A stretch of DNA of 23,232 nucleotides from SHZI01 sp964407855 (GCA_964407855.1 CAYOXI010000041.1:1-23232), one strand, 5' to 3'. Shown: positions 1 to 7,411, numbered from the stretch's first letter. Translations and numbers: made by a program. Notes: generated from the letters alone by a model not told the origin.

Positions 1-2
1 GC

Positions 3-92
3 TTCGACCACGGGCTCGCGGCCTGCCGGGTCAGCGAGGTGGGCTGGCAGCCGCCGTCACCCGGTGCTGACGTCACCGCTCCTCGAACTTAA
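3..92 (+). CDS. 3' end of an unidentified gene (partial at left edge)
   Basis: An open frame enters from the left edge and stops at a TAA at 90-92, giving about 29 C-terminal residues that begin FDHGLAACRVSEVGW. The first 18 or so codons nearly all end in G or C, like the real genes in the window, which is the only argument that this is coding. The last ten codons lose this bias, so the true end could lie elsewhere or the frame could be chance. The fragment is too short to assign to a family. Confidence 0.35.
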   Translation, partial: FDHGLAACRVSEVGWQPPSPGADVTAPRT

Positions 93-126
93 TCCGGAGG
101 ACGTGACGGCGGTCACGCAGCGCAGC

Positions 127-155
127 TTGCCTGATGCGTTCCGACAGGGCATAAA
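127..155 (+). promoter_or_regulatory. Candidate sigma70-type promoter
   Basis: TTGCCT at 127-132 (4 of 6 to the -35 consensus) and CATAAA at 150-155 (4 of 6 to the -10 consensus) are 17 bases apart. They lie about 50 bases upstream of the start at 206. The CATAAA is one of the few AT-rich patches in this stretch. It would drive the two-gene unit 206-1545. This is pattern matching only. Confidence 0.3.
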
Positions 156-205
156 CACCGTGAGCAGAACGATCCTCATCGGCAGTGTGGCCAGGAGGGC
201 AGTGC

Positions 206-844
206 ATGTCCGCGGAGAGCAGGGACGCTGCGCCGGGTTTGATCCCGGTACCGAGTTTGCAGGAGTACTTTCGCGATTCCGTCGGGGCCGCCATGGCCTC
301 GAACCAGTTGGCGGTTGAAGATCACACCGCCCACTACGTCGTGAGCCTGCTCACCCTCTTTGCCCGCAGCGAAGCGCTCTACGATCCCGCCGAACCGGGC
401 CCCGGCCACCGACCCCTGGCGCTGATGCTGGCCGACGCGGCCAACGCTGCGCCCGGCGAACCCCGCAACCAGGTGCTGCAGCGCCTCGGCGACGTCGCGC
501 TGTTCATCGCCGGTTTCATGGCCGAAGGCCTCGATCGCAAGGCCGTGGGCATCGGTTACTACGTGCGCATGGGCGGCAGTGCCTACCGGGCCCTGTCCGA
601 TTCGCTGCCGTCCACCGCTCGCGGCCGGGCCTTCGCGCCGGTCTTCGCCGAGCTGGGCTGCAAATTCGCCGACGTGGTGGATGTGCTCAATGAGGTGCGC
701 CACGCCGCTGGCACCAGCCGTGATCAGGACGTGCTGCGCCTCTACGAAAGCTGGCTCACCACCGGCAGCCGGCGGGCTGGCCGCCTGCTCCGGCAGCTGG
801 GTATCCAGCCCGTCCAGCAGCCCGGCAGTGTGCGGGCCCACTAG
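206..844 (+). CDS. Conserved-looking protein of unknown function (212 aa)
   Basis: I do not recognise a family. The protein is cytoplasmic in appearance, with no signal peptide or membrane segment, and is mostly helical. It has the stretch FIAGFMAEGLDRKAVGIGYY near its middle and an acidic C-terminal half (FADVVDVLNEV, then DVLRLYESWL). The start at 206 is chosen because AGGAGG sits seven bases upstream, better than the in-frame start at 185. Codon use matches the neighbours. The next gene begins two bases after the stop, so the two are very likely translated together and may act in one complex or process. Confidence 0.8.
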   Translation: MSAESRDAAPGLIPVPSLQEYFRDSVGAAMASNQLAVEDHTAHYVVSLLTLFARSEALYDPAEPGPGHRPLALMLADAANAAPGEPRNQVLQRLGDVALFIAGFMAEGLDRKAVGIGYYVRMGGSAYRALSDSLPSTARGRAFAPVFAELGCKFADVVDVLNEVRHAAGTSRDQDVLRLYESWLTTGSRRAGRLLRQLGIQPVQQPGSVRAH

Positions 845-846
845 GC

Positions 847-1545
847 ATGCCAGCCGCCAGCGCACCCGCGTCGGCGCTGCCCGGTGAGCTGCTGACCGAC
901 CTGGAAGCGCAGCTGCGCCAGCTCTACGCGGTGGAGCTGGCAGAGGACGTCCGGGATTTCCTCGTCACCGACAAGTTGCTGGTCGCGGCGCTGACCGCCG
1001 GTGAGCAGCACCGGGACATCGACGAGAAGCTGCTGATCCGGCAGGGGGCCGATGGGCTCGACGTTGCCCTGTACCTCGAGGCGGAGGTGCTGGCGCGACT
1101 CGCTGCAGCTGATCCCCGCGAACGGTTGTCCGGCAGCAACCTGGCGGATTTCTGGACCGTGATCGAGGGCCTCAGCCACTTCAATTACCTGGCCTGGAAT
1201 GCAGCCCGGGACAGGCCCGTGACCTTGCTCGAGCTCGAGGTGCAGGGCGAGGTGGACAAGTACGTCAGCACCCGGCTCCTGCTGGCCCGCCAGCCTGCAG
1301 CGAGCCTCGGCCGGCCGCTGCTCGAGCGCCTGTTCGAAGAGCCGGGTCTGGATCCCCGTCTCGACGCCGAGGAGCGGGATCGGTATGCGGCCGCCGCCCA
1401 TCTGGCGGGCCGCTATTGTGCGGGTCTCGAGAGTCGCTATCCGCCCGACCGGCTTGTGCCTGCCATGCTGCGGGAGCTGCGGGACTTCTATCGCCTGCCC
1501 CAGACCGCCAAGGTGTCACGCATCCGGGCGGCCGGGTTCAACTGA
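847..1545 (+). CDS. Protein of unknown function, paired with the preceding gene (232 aa)
   Basis: This soluble, acidic, probably all-helical protein has no signal peptide. The central segment reads EGLSHFNYLAWNAARDRP, followed shortly by LLELEVQGEVDKYV; its density of aromatic, His and acidic residues suggests the functional core. I have an impression of having seen similar proteins in other Gammaproteobacteria without a named function, but cannot place the family. The ATG at 847 follows the stop of the upstream gene by two bases and lacks a good ribosome binding site, which points to translational coupling. The end at 1545 leaves a 54-base gap before the methyltransferase-like gene. Confidence 0.82.
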   Translation: MPAASAPASALPGELLTDLEAQLRQLYAVELAEDVRDFLVTDKLLVAALTAGEQHRDIDEKLLIRQGADGLDVALYLEAEVLARLAAADPRERLSGSNLADFWTVIEGLSHFNYLAWNAARDRPVTLLELEVQGEVDKYVSTRLLLARQPAASLGRPLLERLFEEPGLDPRLDAEERDRYAAAAHLAGRYCAGLESRYPPDRLVPAMLRELRDFYRLPQTAKVSRIRAAGFN

Positions 1546-1599
1546 GCGTGCCCTTCCGCTAAGCTCCGGCGCCTGTCCTGCGTCATCCGGAGTATTGCC

Positions 1600-2427
1600 A
1601 TGCAGAATTCCCGCCCCATCACCGCGGCACTGATGGCCGCCCTGCTTGCCCTGCCCGTCGTAGCTGCCCGCGCGGCAGATGCCCCGGACCCGGCTCTGGC
1701 TGCCGTCATCGCGGGCGAGCATCGAGTGGAGGCCAACAAGGCCCGGGACGTGTACCGCAATCCGCTCGAAACCCTGACCTTCTTCGGTCTGAAGCCGGAC
1801 ATGCACGTGGTGGAAATCTGGCCCGGTGGTGGCTGGTACACGGAAATCATTGCGCCCTACGTCCGGGAGAAGGGCAAGTACTACGCGGCGGGCTGGGATC
1901 CGGAGGCATCGGCAGAGTTCATCCAGCGCGGCATCAAGGCCTTCAGGGACAAGCTCGACGCCCGGCCGGGGCTGTACGCCGGCACGGAGATGACCGTGCT
2001 GTCCTTCCCCGACAAGACCACCATCGCGCCGCCCGGCTCGGTGGACATGGTGGTGACCTTCCGCAACATCCACAACTGGATGCCGGCTGGCAATGCAGAG
2101 AAGGCCTTCGAGGCCATGTACGCCGCGTTGAAGCCCGGTGGCATCCTGGGCGTGGTGGAACACCGGGCACCGGCAGATAAGCCCCAGGATCCGAAAGCGG
2201 CCTCGGGTTATGTGCGCGAGGACTACGCGATCGAGCTCGCGCAGAAGGCGGGCTTCGTGCTGGAGGCGAAGTCGGAGATCAATGCCAACCCACGGGACAC
2301 CAGGGATTACGCCAAGGGCGTCTGGACCCTGCCACCGAACCTGCGTGAAGGGGATGTGGACCGGGAAAAGTACACGGCCATCGGTGAGAGTGACCGCTTC
2401 ACGCTGCGCTTCCGCAAGCCCGGCTGA
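1600..2427 (+). CDS. Exported class I SAM-methyltransferase-like protein (COG4798 type)
   Basis: The 275-residue protein starts with a clear Sec signal peptide (hydrophobic core at about 8-22, likely cleavage after AARA-A near residue 26). A Rossmann methyltransferase domain follows. Motif I is VVEIWPGGGWYTEI (about 70-83), an acidic residue lies in AAGWDPEA near 100, and the post-motif strand is YAALKPGGILGVVEH. This matches the 'predicted methyltransferase' group COG4798, in which a signal peptide is common. Because SAM is cytoplasmic, the activity and substrate of an exported form are unclear; it may bind another nucleotide-like ligand. The start at 1600 has CGGAG about eight bases upstream. 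The gene is probably in its own unit or loosely linked to its upstream neighbours. Confidence 0.85.
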   Translation: MQNSRPITAALMAALLALPVVAARAADAPDPALAAVIAGEHRVEANKARDVYRNPLETLTFFGLKPDMHVVEIWPGGGWYTEIIAPYVREKGKYYAAGWDPEASAEFIQRGIKAFRDKLDARPGLYAGTEMTVLSFPDKTTIAPPGSVDMVVTFRNIHNWMPAGNAEKAFEAMYAALKPGGILGVVEHRAPADKPQDPKAASGYVREDYAIELAQKAGFVLEAKSEINANPRDTRDYAKGVWTLPPNLREGDVDREKYTAIGESDRFTLRFRKPG

Positions 2428-2443
2428 GCCCCGGCAGCAGGCC

Positions 2444-2719
2444 ATGGGTGACGGCGCTCCCGACGAGCGGGCGACCGGCTGGTTTGTCTATATGCTCCGT
2501 TGTGCGGACCAGTCCCTGTACACCGGCATCGCCCGGGACGTAGCCTCGCGGCTGGCCCGGCACAATGCGGGCAAGGGGTCGGCCTACACCCGGTCGCGGT
2601 TGCCGGTGTGCCTCGTGCACACCGAAGTGGCCAGTGACCGGGGAGCGGCACTCCGCCGGGAGGCAGCCATCAAGCGGCTGCCGGCCAGCCAGAAACGCGC
2701 ACTGATAACAACAAGGTAA
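2444..2719 (+). CDS. GIY-YIG nuclease-family protein (YhbQ/UPF0213 type, 91 aa)
   Basis: This small single-domain protein has the GIY-YIG core near its N-terminus: FVYMLRCADQSLYTGIARD (about 14-32), with paired tyrosines in VYM and YTG. It also has RLARHNAGKGSAYTR (about 36-50), carrying the conserved Arg, His and Asn, and the distal acidic position in REAAIKRL (about 72-79). Length and layout fit the stand-alone YhbQ/UPF0213 group, which acts on DNA in the cases studied. The start at 2444 removes the long upstream extension that overlaps the preceding gene. The downstream membrane protein starts 8 bases after the stop, so the two are probably co-transcribed. Confidence 0.88.
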   Translation: MGDGAPDERATGWFVYMLRCADQSLYTGIARDVASRLARHNAGKGSAYTRSRLPVCLVHTEVASDRGAALRREAAIKRLPASQKRALITTR

Positions 2720-2727
2720 GCAGCCCC

Positions 2728-3015
2728 ATGAAGGACTCCGTCATCGCCCGCACCGGCCAGGTCTGGAAACTGGCGCTCGCCATTGTCCTGCTCCTGGTAG
2801 GCAGTATCGTGCCGGCGTTCGAGGCTTCCGGCATGTCGTGGACGGTGGGCACCATCCTCGCCATCGCGGGCTACGCCTTTGGCGTGCTCACAATCCGCTG
2901 CCCGGCGTGTGGCAACCGGTGGTTCTGGTCGGCAGCGCTGGATGCCGGCCTGTACGGGCCGCTGTTCAGGCAGGGTGCATGCCCGGCCTGCAAGCGGGAG
3001 TTCGACGGCCGCTGA
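2728..3015 (+). CDS. Small membrane protein with C-terminal zinc ribbon (95 aa)
   Basis: Two predicted membrane helices lie at about 14-31 and 38-55. They are followed by a cytoplasmic-looking tail with two CxxC knuckles, CPACGNRW (Cys58, Cys61) and CPACKREF (Cys85, Cys88), a classic zinc-ribbon arrangement. I know no specific function; such proteins are often annotated as hypothetical. It follows the GIY-YIG gene by eight bases. About 110 bases then separate its stop from the convergent cytochrome gene. Confidence 0.8.
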   Translation: MKDSVIARTGQVWKLALAIVLLLVGSIVPAFEASGMSWTVGTILAIAGYAFGVLTIRCPACGNRWFWSAALDAGLYGPLFRQGACPACKREFDGR

Positions 3016-3127
3016 CGTTCGGACTGGTGCGGGACAAGCGCAGCAAACTGACCCGGGCCCGGCCCTGCAGGCCGTGGTGCCTGAGCCCTCGCCGGCTGGC
3101 CCTGTCGATCTGTCAGGTGCTGGTCGC

Positions 3128-3466
3128 TTACTGACTGTTCTCCAGCATGAAAGCCACCGCCGCGCGGATTTCCGCGTCGCTGCACGTCGTGCAACTACCC
3201 CGGGCGGCCATCCTGCCGATACCAGCGATCGTCGTGGCGGTCAGGCCATCGATGCCCTTTGGAGTCAGGGTTGCCCAGTCCGACTTCCTGCCCACGGCCG
3301 GCGCACGGCTGAAGAATCCGCTAACTCCGCCGGAATGACAGTTCGCACAGGCGGCCTGGAACACGGCCTCTCCGGAGCGCGGTGCCGTGCCCTGCCCGCT
3401 GGCGATGCCAAGGGCGCCGAGGCCCACCAACACGGCGACAGCAATGCCTGACTTGCGAATACTCAT
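3128..3466 (-). CDS. Cytochrome c5-like monoheme cytochrome c
   Basis: This periplasmic electron carrier has 112 residues. A signal peptide spans about 1-25 (core IAVAVLVGLGALGIA). The heme attachment motif is CANCH (Cys40, Cys43, His44), and the probable sixth ligand is Met86 in GIGRMAARG. The pair Cys92/Cys95 in SCTTCSDAEI is the extra disulfide typical of cytochrome c5, followed by the C-terminal helix AAVAFML. The start at 3466 is chosen because it gives a proper signal peptide; an upstream in-frame extension to 3655 has none. The usual Met-Pro of the family is Met-Ala here. It is divergent from the metallo-hydrolase gene, with 192 bases between starts. Confidence 0.88.
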   Translation of the reverse strand: MSIRKSGIAVAVLVGLGALGIASGQGTAPRSGEAVFQAACANCHSGGVSGFFSRAPAVGRKSDWATLTPKGIDGLTATTIAGIGRMAARGSCTTCSDAEIRAAVAFMLENSQ

Positions 3467-3625
3467 GACGGATGCCCCAGGAACATGACGATGATGATCG
3501 GGAAACAATAGCCGATGTGGGTTCAGCCCGGCGGGCGATCCCTCGCCTGGCCGCCGTCCGGTCAGTGAACCCGGCAATAAGGCGGCCTGTCCCGGTCCCT
3601 CGTCCGCCAGGACACCAAGTACGAT

Positions 3626-3649
3626 TGCCTGTGTTCCCACCGACAGGCA
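3626..3649 (+). promoter_or_regulatory. Perfect 7-base inverted repeat just upstream of the metallo-hydrolase start
   Basis: TGCCTGT (3626-3632) and ACAGGCA (3643-3649) are exact reverse complements separated by 10 bases. The right arm ends nine bases before the ATG at 3659. The position covers where a ribosome binding site would be, and no Shine-Dalgarno sequence is visible. It could be an operator or an RNA hairpin affecting translation; chance is also possible in a GC-rich spacer. Confidence 0.3.
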
Positions 3650-3658
3650 GCCCATATC

Positions 3659-4561
3659 ATGGTCAAGCTGACAGCGCGTCTCGCCTGCTTATTCCAGACC
3701 AGCCTGCTACTGGCTGGCACACTGGTTACCGACCCCGTCGCAGCCCAGACCCCCGGCTGGCCGACCCCCTTCGGGTCTGCCCCGTCGACCATGACAAAGG
3801 TCGACGACGGTCTCTACGTCTATACGCACTCGGGTACCAATGCCCTGGTGATGCTGACGAGCGAGGGCGTGATCATCGGCGACCCGGTCAATCCCTGGGC
3901 GGCGCGGGATATGCAGTTGAAGATCCGGGCACTCACCGACCAGCCCGTGCGTTACGTGATCTACTCCCACGCCCACTGGGATCATGCGCTGGGCGGCCGG
4001 CCTTTCAAGGAGGCCGGCGCCACGTTCATTGCCCACGAGAATGTGAAGCGCGCCTTCGAGCGGGACCCGCATCCCGACCTGGTGCTGCCTGACGTCACGC
4101 TGACTGACCGTTACGTCCTGCGCCTCGGCGGGCGCACGCTGGAACTCTTTCACCTCGGCGTCAGCCACTCCGACGGCATGCTGTTCATGCGCCCCGACAA
4201 CGGGCCCTACCTGTTTGCCGTCGACATGGTCACGCCCGGCAAGGTGCCGCTGTCCTACTTCTATGACTACGACATCGCCGGTTATGTGCACACGATGAAG
4301 CAGCTGGAAGCCTGGCCGGGAATCACCACCGTGCTGCCCGGCCATGGGCCACCGTCTGCGCCCCTCGCCGCGCTGACCGAGCGGCGCCGGTATGTGGAGG
4401 CCCTGCTGGCGGTGGTCAAGGCCGAGATGCTGAAGGGCAGCCCACTGCCGCAGATCATCGCGACCGCGGAGGTGCCCGAGTTCGCCTACATGGAAGGCTA
4501 TGACCGCTTTCGCAGGCTCAATGTGGAGCGCATCGTCGCCTACTGGGTGATGGGCCGGTAG
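3659..4561 (+). CDS. Exported metallo-beta-lactamase-fold hydrolase
   Basis: The 300-residue protein has an N-terminal signal peptide (hydrophobic core at about 9-23, likely cleavage after VAAQ near residue 30) and a complete MBL fold. The metal site is SHAHWDH (His104, His106, Asp108, His109), His170 in GVSHSDG, Asp189 in FAVDMV and His229 in LPGHGPP. All positions for a two-zinc site are present, so it should be active in the periplasm. The substrate is unknown; the fold covers beta-lactamases, quinoprotein-associated hydrolases and SoxH-like proteins, and nothing here singles one out. Its stop lies two bases from that of the convergent ilvA. Divergent pairing with a cytochrome c hints at a shared periplasmic role, but that is inference. 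Confidence 0.88.
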   Translation: MVKLTARLACLFQTSLLLAGTLVTDPVAAQTPGWPTPFGSAPSTMTKVDDGLYVYTHSGTNALVMLTSEGVIIGDPVNPWAARDMQLKIRALTDQPVRYVIYSHAHWDHALGGRPFKEAGATFIAHENVKRAFERDPHPDLVLPDVTLTDRYVLRLGGRTLELFHLGVSHSDGMLFMRPDNGPYLFAVDMVTPGKVPLSYFYDYDIAGYVHTMKQLEAWPGITTVLPGHGPPSAPLAALTERRRYVEALLAVVKAEMLKGSPLPQIIATAEVPEFAYMEGYDRFRRLNVERIVAYWVMGR

Positions 4562-4563
4562 GG

Positions 4564-6159
4564 CTAAGGCGCCGGGTTGGCGCTCAGGAACATCCGGCAG
4601 GTGGAGTTGCCGCTCTCGTCCCGGAAGTCGTAGCCGGTGGACTGCAGGTGGGCTCTGAAGTCCGCCAGTTCGGTTTCGGGTACCTGGAAGCCGGCCAGCA
4701 CCCGCCCGTAGTCGGAACCCGGGTTGGTGTAGTGGAAGAGACTGACATTCCAGCGGCTGCCCATGGCCTTTAAAAAAGCCAGCAGCGCGCCAGGTCGCTC
4801 CGGGAACTCGAAGCGGTACAGCCGCTCGTCCTGGAGGCCCGGTGCCAGGCCGCCGACCATGTGGCGCACGTGCAGCTTGGCCACCTCGTCGTCGCTGAGA
4901 TCCGCAACCGGGTAGCCCAGGCCCTGCAGGCTGGCGATGATCTCGTTGCGTTCCGGGATGCCACCCGTGAGGCCGACGCCGACAAAGATCCGGGCCCGCG
5001 CCGGGTCGCTGTAGCGGTAGTTGAACTCGGTGATGTAGCGCTGGCCGATGGTTTCGCAGAAGGTCCGGAAGCTGCCGGGCCGCTCCGGGATCTGCACGGC
5101 CAGCAGGGCTTCGCGGTGCTCGCCGATGCCAGCGCGCTCGGCGATGTAGCGGAGCCGGTCGAAGTTCATGTTGGCGCCGCTGTTGACCGCCACCAGCGTC
5201 TGCCCCCCGACGCCGCTATCGGCGAGCCAGCACTTGATGCCGGCCACAGCCAGCGCGCCGGCTGGCTCCATGATGGTCCGGGTGTCCTCGAAGATGTCGC
5301 GGATTGCCGCGCAGATCTCGTCGTTGCTCACCAGGACAATCTCATCCACCAGTTCCCGGCAGATGCGGAAGGTTTCGTCGCCGGCCCGGCGCACCGCGAC
5401 CCCGTCCACGAAGATGCCTACCCGTGGGAGGTCCACCGGATGGCCGGCCTGCAGGGCCGCGTGCATGGTCGGGGACTCGGCCGGCTCCACGCCAATGACC
5501 CGGACTTCCGGGTGCAGGGCCTTCACGTACAGCGCGATGCCCGCCAGCAGGCCGCCGCCGCCGACCGGCACGAAGATCGCGTCCAGCCCGCCCCGGTGCT
5601 GGCGCAGGATCTCCATGCCGACGGTGCCCTGGCCCGCGATGATGGCCGGATCGTCGAAGGGATGGATGAAGGTGAGTCCCTCGCTACGGACCAGCTCCAG
5701 CGCGCGGGTGTAGGCGTCGTCGTAGGTGATGCCGTCCAGCACCACCTCGCCACCCAGGGCCCGGACCGCCTCCACCTTGATGCTCGGCGTGGTTACCGGC
5801 ATCACCACCACGGCCCGCAGGCCCAGCGCCCGCCCGGCCAGTGCCACACCCTGGCCGTGGTTACCGGCAGAGGCGCAGATCACGCCAGCTGACCGCTGTT
5901 CGGCGGACAGCTGGCTCAGCTTGTTGTAGGCGCCACGCAGCTTGAAGGAGAAGATCGGCTGCAGGTCCTCGCGCTTCAGCAGGATCCGGTTGTGGAGGCG
6001 GGCGGACAGGCGGGGCGCCGGATCCAGCGAGGATTCCACGGCCACGTCGTAGACCCGGGCCTTCAGGATCTGCTCCAGATAGCCCGACAGGCCCGCGGAT
6101 TCGCGGCCCACGCCGGCCACCGCTACACTTGCTGCCTTTCCGGTTCCCAGAGTCTTCAT
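4564..6159 (-). CDS. ilvA: Threonine ammonia-lyase, biosynthetic
   Basis: A PLP enzyme that deaminates threonine to 2-oxobutanoate, the first committed step to isoleucine. Counting from the ATG at 6159 (531 residues), the PLP lysine is Lys73 in SFKLRGAYNK. The substrate loop is SAGNHGQG and the phosphate-binding glycine loop is VPVGGGGLLAG. The C-terminal third carries two ACT-like regulatory domains (PERPGSFRTFCE and PERPGALLAFLK mark their starts), the arrangement used for isoleucine feedback inhibition. No good ribosome binding site marks the start. A GTG at 6192 would add 11 residues, and the E. coli enzyme begins somewhat later, so the N-terminus is uncertain. No other isoleucine-valine genes are in the window. 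Confidence 0.96.
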   Translation of the reverse strand: MKTLGTGKAASVAVAGVGRESAGLSGYLEQILKARVYDVAVESSLDPAPRLSARLHNRILLKREDLQPIFSFKLRGAYNKLSQLSAEQRSAGVICASAGNHGQGVALAGRALGLRAVVVMPVTTPSIKVEAVRALGGEVVLDGITYDDAYTRALELVRSEGLTFIHPFDDPAIIAGQGTVGMEILRQHRGGLDAIFVPVGGGGLLAGIALYVKALHPEVRVIGVEPAESPTMHAALQAGHPVDLPRVGIFVDGVAVRRAGDETFRICRELVDEIVLVSNDEICAAIRDIFEDTRTIMEPAGALAVAGIKCWLADSGVGGQTLVAVNSGANMNFDRLRYIAERAGIGEHREALLAVQIPERPGSFRTFCETIGQRYITEFNYRYSDPARARIFVGVGLTGGIPERNEIIASLQGLGYPVADLSDDEVAKLHVRHMVGGLAPGLQDERLYRFEFPERPGALLAFLKAMGSRWNVSLFHYTNPGSDYGRVLAGFQVPETELADFRAHLQSTGYDFRDESGNSTCRMFLSANPAP

Positions 6160-6213
6160 GCCGACAGAGGGTAGCGGTCTGCCCCCGGCCACACCAGCGG
6201 TGGCACGCTAGCC

Positions 6214-6444
6214 GTGGGCGCCGTCTGGGATGGCGCGTCCCTCGTCGAGGTGGCCGTGCAACTGCTGGCGCTGGCCTGCGGCCTGTTGTTTGCGGCCTTC
6301 TTCATCGGCATCGTCTGGCGGTGCGTGGCAGACCTGTGGACCAGCTGGCGGGTGGCGGCGGAGCAGTCAGCCATCTCGGCGGCAAGCTCGGCAGCCAGGT
6401 CGGCGATCATCCCGGCGCCAGAAGATCCTGAAGCCGGACCGTGA
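6214..6444 (+). CDS. Possible small single-pass membrane protein (76 aa)
   Basis: A GTG-initiated frame lies between the divergent ilvA start and the end of the DUF4340-like gene, overlapping the latter's 3' end by 38 bases on the opposite strand. It has one strong hydrophobic helix (about 12-35, including VQLLALACGLLFAAFFIGIV), then an amphipathic Ala/Ser-rich tail. Nearly all codons end in G or C, as in real genes here. There is no clear ribosome binding site and no recognised family. If it is not a gene, 6160-6406 holds nothing else I can identify. Confidence 0.42.
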   Translation: MGAVWDGASLVEVAVQLLALACGLLFAAFFIGIVWRCVADLWTSWRVAAEQSAISAASSAARSAIIPAPEDPEAGP

Positions 6445-7411
6445 GCTGCTCGGCCGGGAAGTCCCGCAGCGTATACACCCAGCCGCCCAGCCGCGCATTG
6501 AGCGCATCGGCTTCCGCCTGGGCGTCGACAGTCGCGGCCGAGGCGAGGAACGTGAACTTCGTGCCCTCCGGGAGCCGCCACGCGCTGGTCTCGATGATCA
6601 GGCCGTCGACTGTTTCAAAGCGTGCCACCACAGGCTTGCCCGGATCGGCATCGAGCACCTCGCGGTTGTCCACCGCCTCCAGGCGCAGGTCGGTAAGCAC
6701 GGCGGCCACCGCTGTGCCTACCCCCGGGTAGCTCAGTTCGCGCCCGGGCGGCAGGTCCCGGGGCATGAATTCTGTCCCCTCATCGGCTGGCCGGACCAGC
6801 GTCAGCGGCGGCTGGCCAGGACTGGTCACGGTGACGGATGCGATCCGTTCCAGGGGTATGCTTGCCAGGCGCTTGTCGATCCACGCGTCGGCGGTGCGAC
6901 CCAGGTCAAACCCGGCCTTCACCAGCAGGCTCGTGGCCTGCCCGGCTTCCCGCACATAGGTGAGATCGGTGCTGCCCGGCTGCGTGAGACCGATGATCAC
7001 CTTCACCGGGGACTTGCCGCCGGTCAGTGCGAGTTCGAGGCCCGTCGCGGCTTCGCCGGCCACGTCCTCGACGCCGAGGCGCGGATAGAGTTCCGGGCTC
7101 GAGGTCTTCACCTCCGCGATCCGGGCATCAGCGAGGGCGAGCAGGTTCTGGCGAATCCGGCCCAGGTCAGCCGGGTAATTGTCCCGCTCGGCGACGGTCC
7201 ACTGCTCCGCGTCGCGCACCAGCGTCACCAGGGTGGTGTCACCGGCTCCGGTGATTCCGATTCGGGCGACGTCATTGAGCGAGTCCTTCAGGTCTGGCAA
7301 GAGCAATGCATTGGCGGCCCGGTCGGCACCGCCCTGCAGGTTGAGCAGGCCGACGATGCCCGCCATCACCGCCAGCGCAATCAGCAACCGGAACAGGGCC
7401 CGGCGATTCAC
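6407..7411 (-). CDS. DUF4340-domain envelope protein, last gene of the Gld-type ABC cassette
   Basis: The 334-residue protein has an N-terminal membrane anchor (about 8-25, LFRLLIALAVMAGIVGLL). The rest is a beta-rich extracytoplasmic region with repeated segments of the kind FEVDGLxxET and WTVAERDNYPAD, the pattern of DUF4340. DUF4340 proteins are regularly encoded directly after GldG-like genes. The start is a GTG at 7411, overlapping the stop of the upstream gene in a GTGA junction, so translation is coupled. No enzymatic motif is visible. Its likely role is as a periplasm-facing partner of the ABC complex; this is inferred from context. Confidence 0.85.
   Translation of the reverse strand: MNRRALFRLLIALAVMAGIVGLLNLQGGADRAANALLLPDLKDSLNDVARIGITGAGDTTLVTLVRDAEQWTVAERDNYPADLGRIRQNLLALADARIAEVKTSSPELYPRLGVEDVAGEAATGLELALTGGKSPVKVIIGLTQPGSTDLTYVREAGQATSLLVKAGFDLGRTADAWIDKRLASIPLERIASVTVTSPGQPPLTLVRPADEGTEFMPRDLPPGRELSYPGVGTAVAAVLTDLRLEAVDNREVLDADPGKPVVARFETVDGLIIETSAWRLPEGTKFTFLASAATVDAQAEADALNARLGGWVYTLRDFPAEQLTVRLQDLLAPG

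Noticed and set aside
2138..2443. N-terminal extension of the GIY-YIG protein
   Set aside because: The extension lies inside the methyltransferase-like gene in another frame and is Arg/Ser-rich. Known relatives start where the ATG at 2444 puts the start.
3060..3074. Hairpin CGGCC-CTGCA-GGCCG between the convergent zinc-ribbon and cytochrome genes, considered as a terminator
   Set aside because: The stem is only five bases and no T-run follows on either strand.
4861..5892. 343-codon plus-strand frame opposite ilvA
   Set aside because: Its product is a His/Ala/Arg/Asp-rich sequence with no motif, as expected for an antisense shadow of ilvA, whose family identity is certain.
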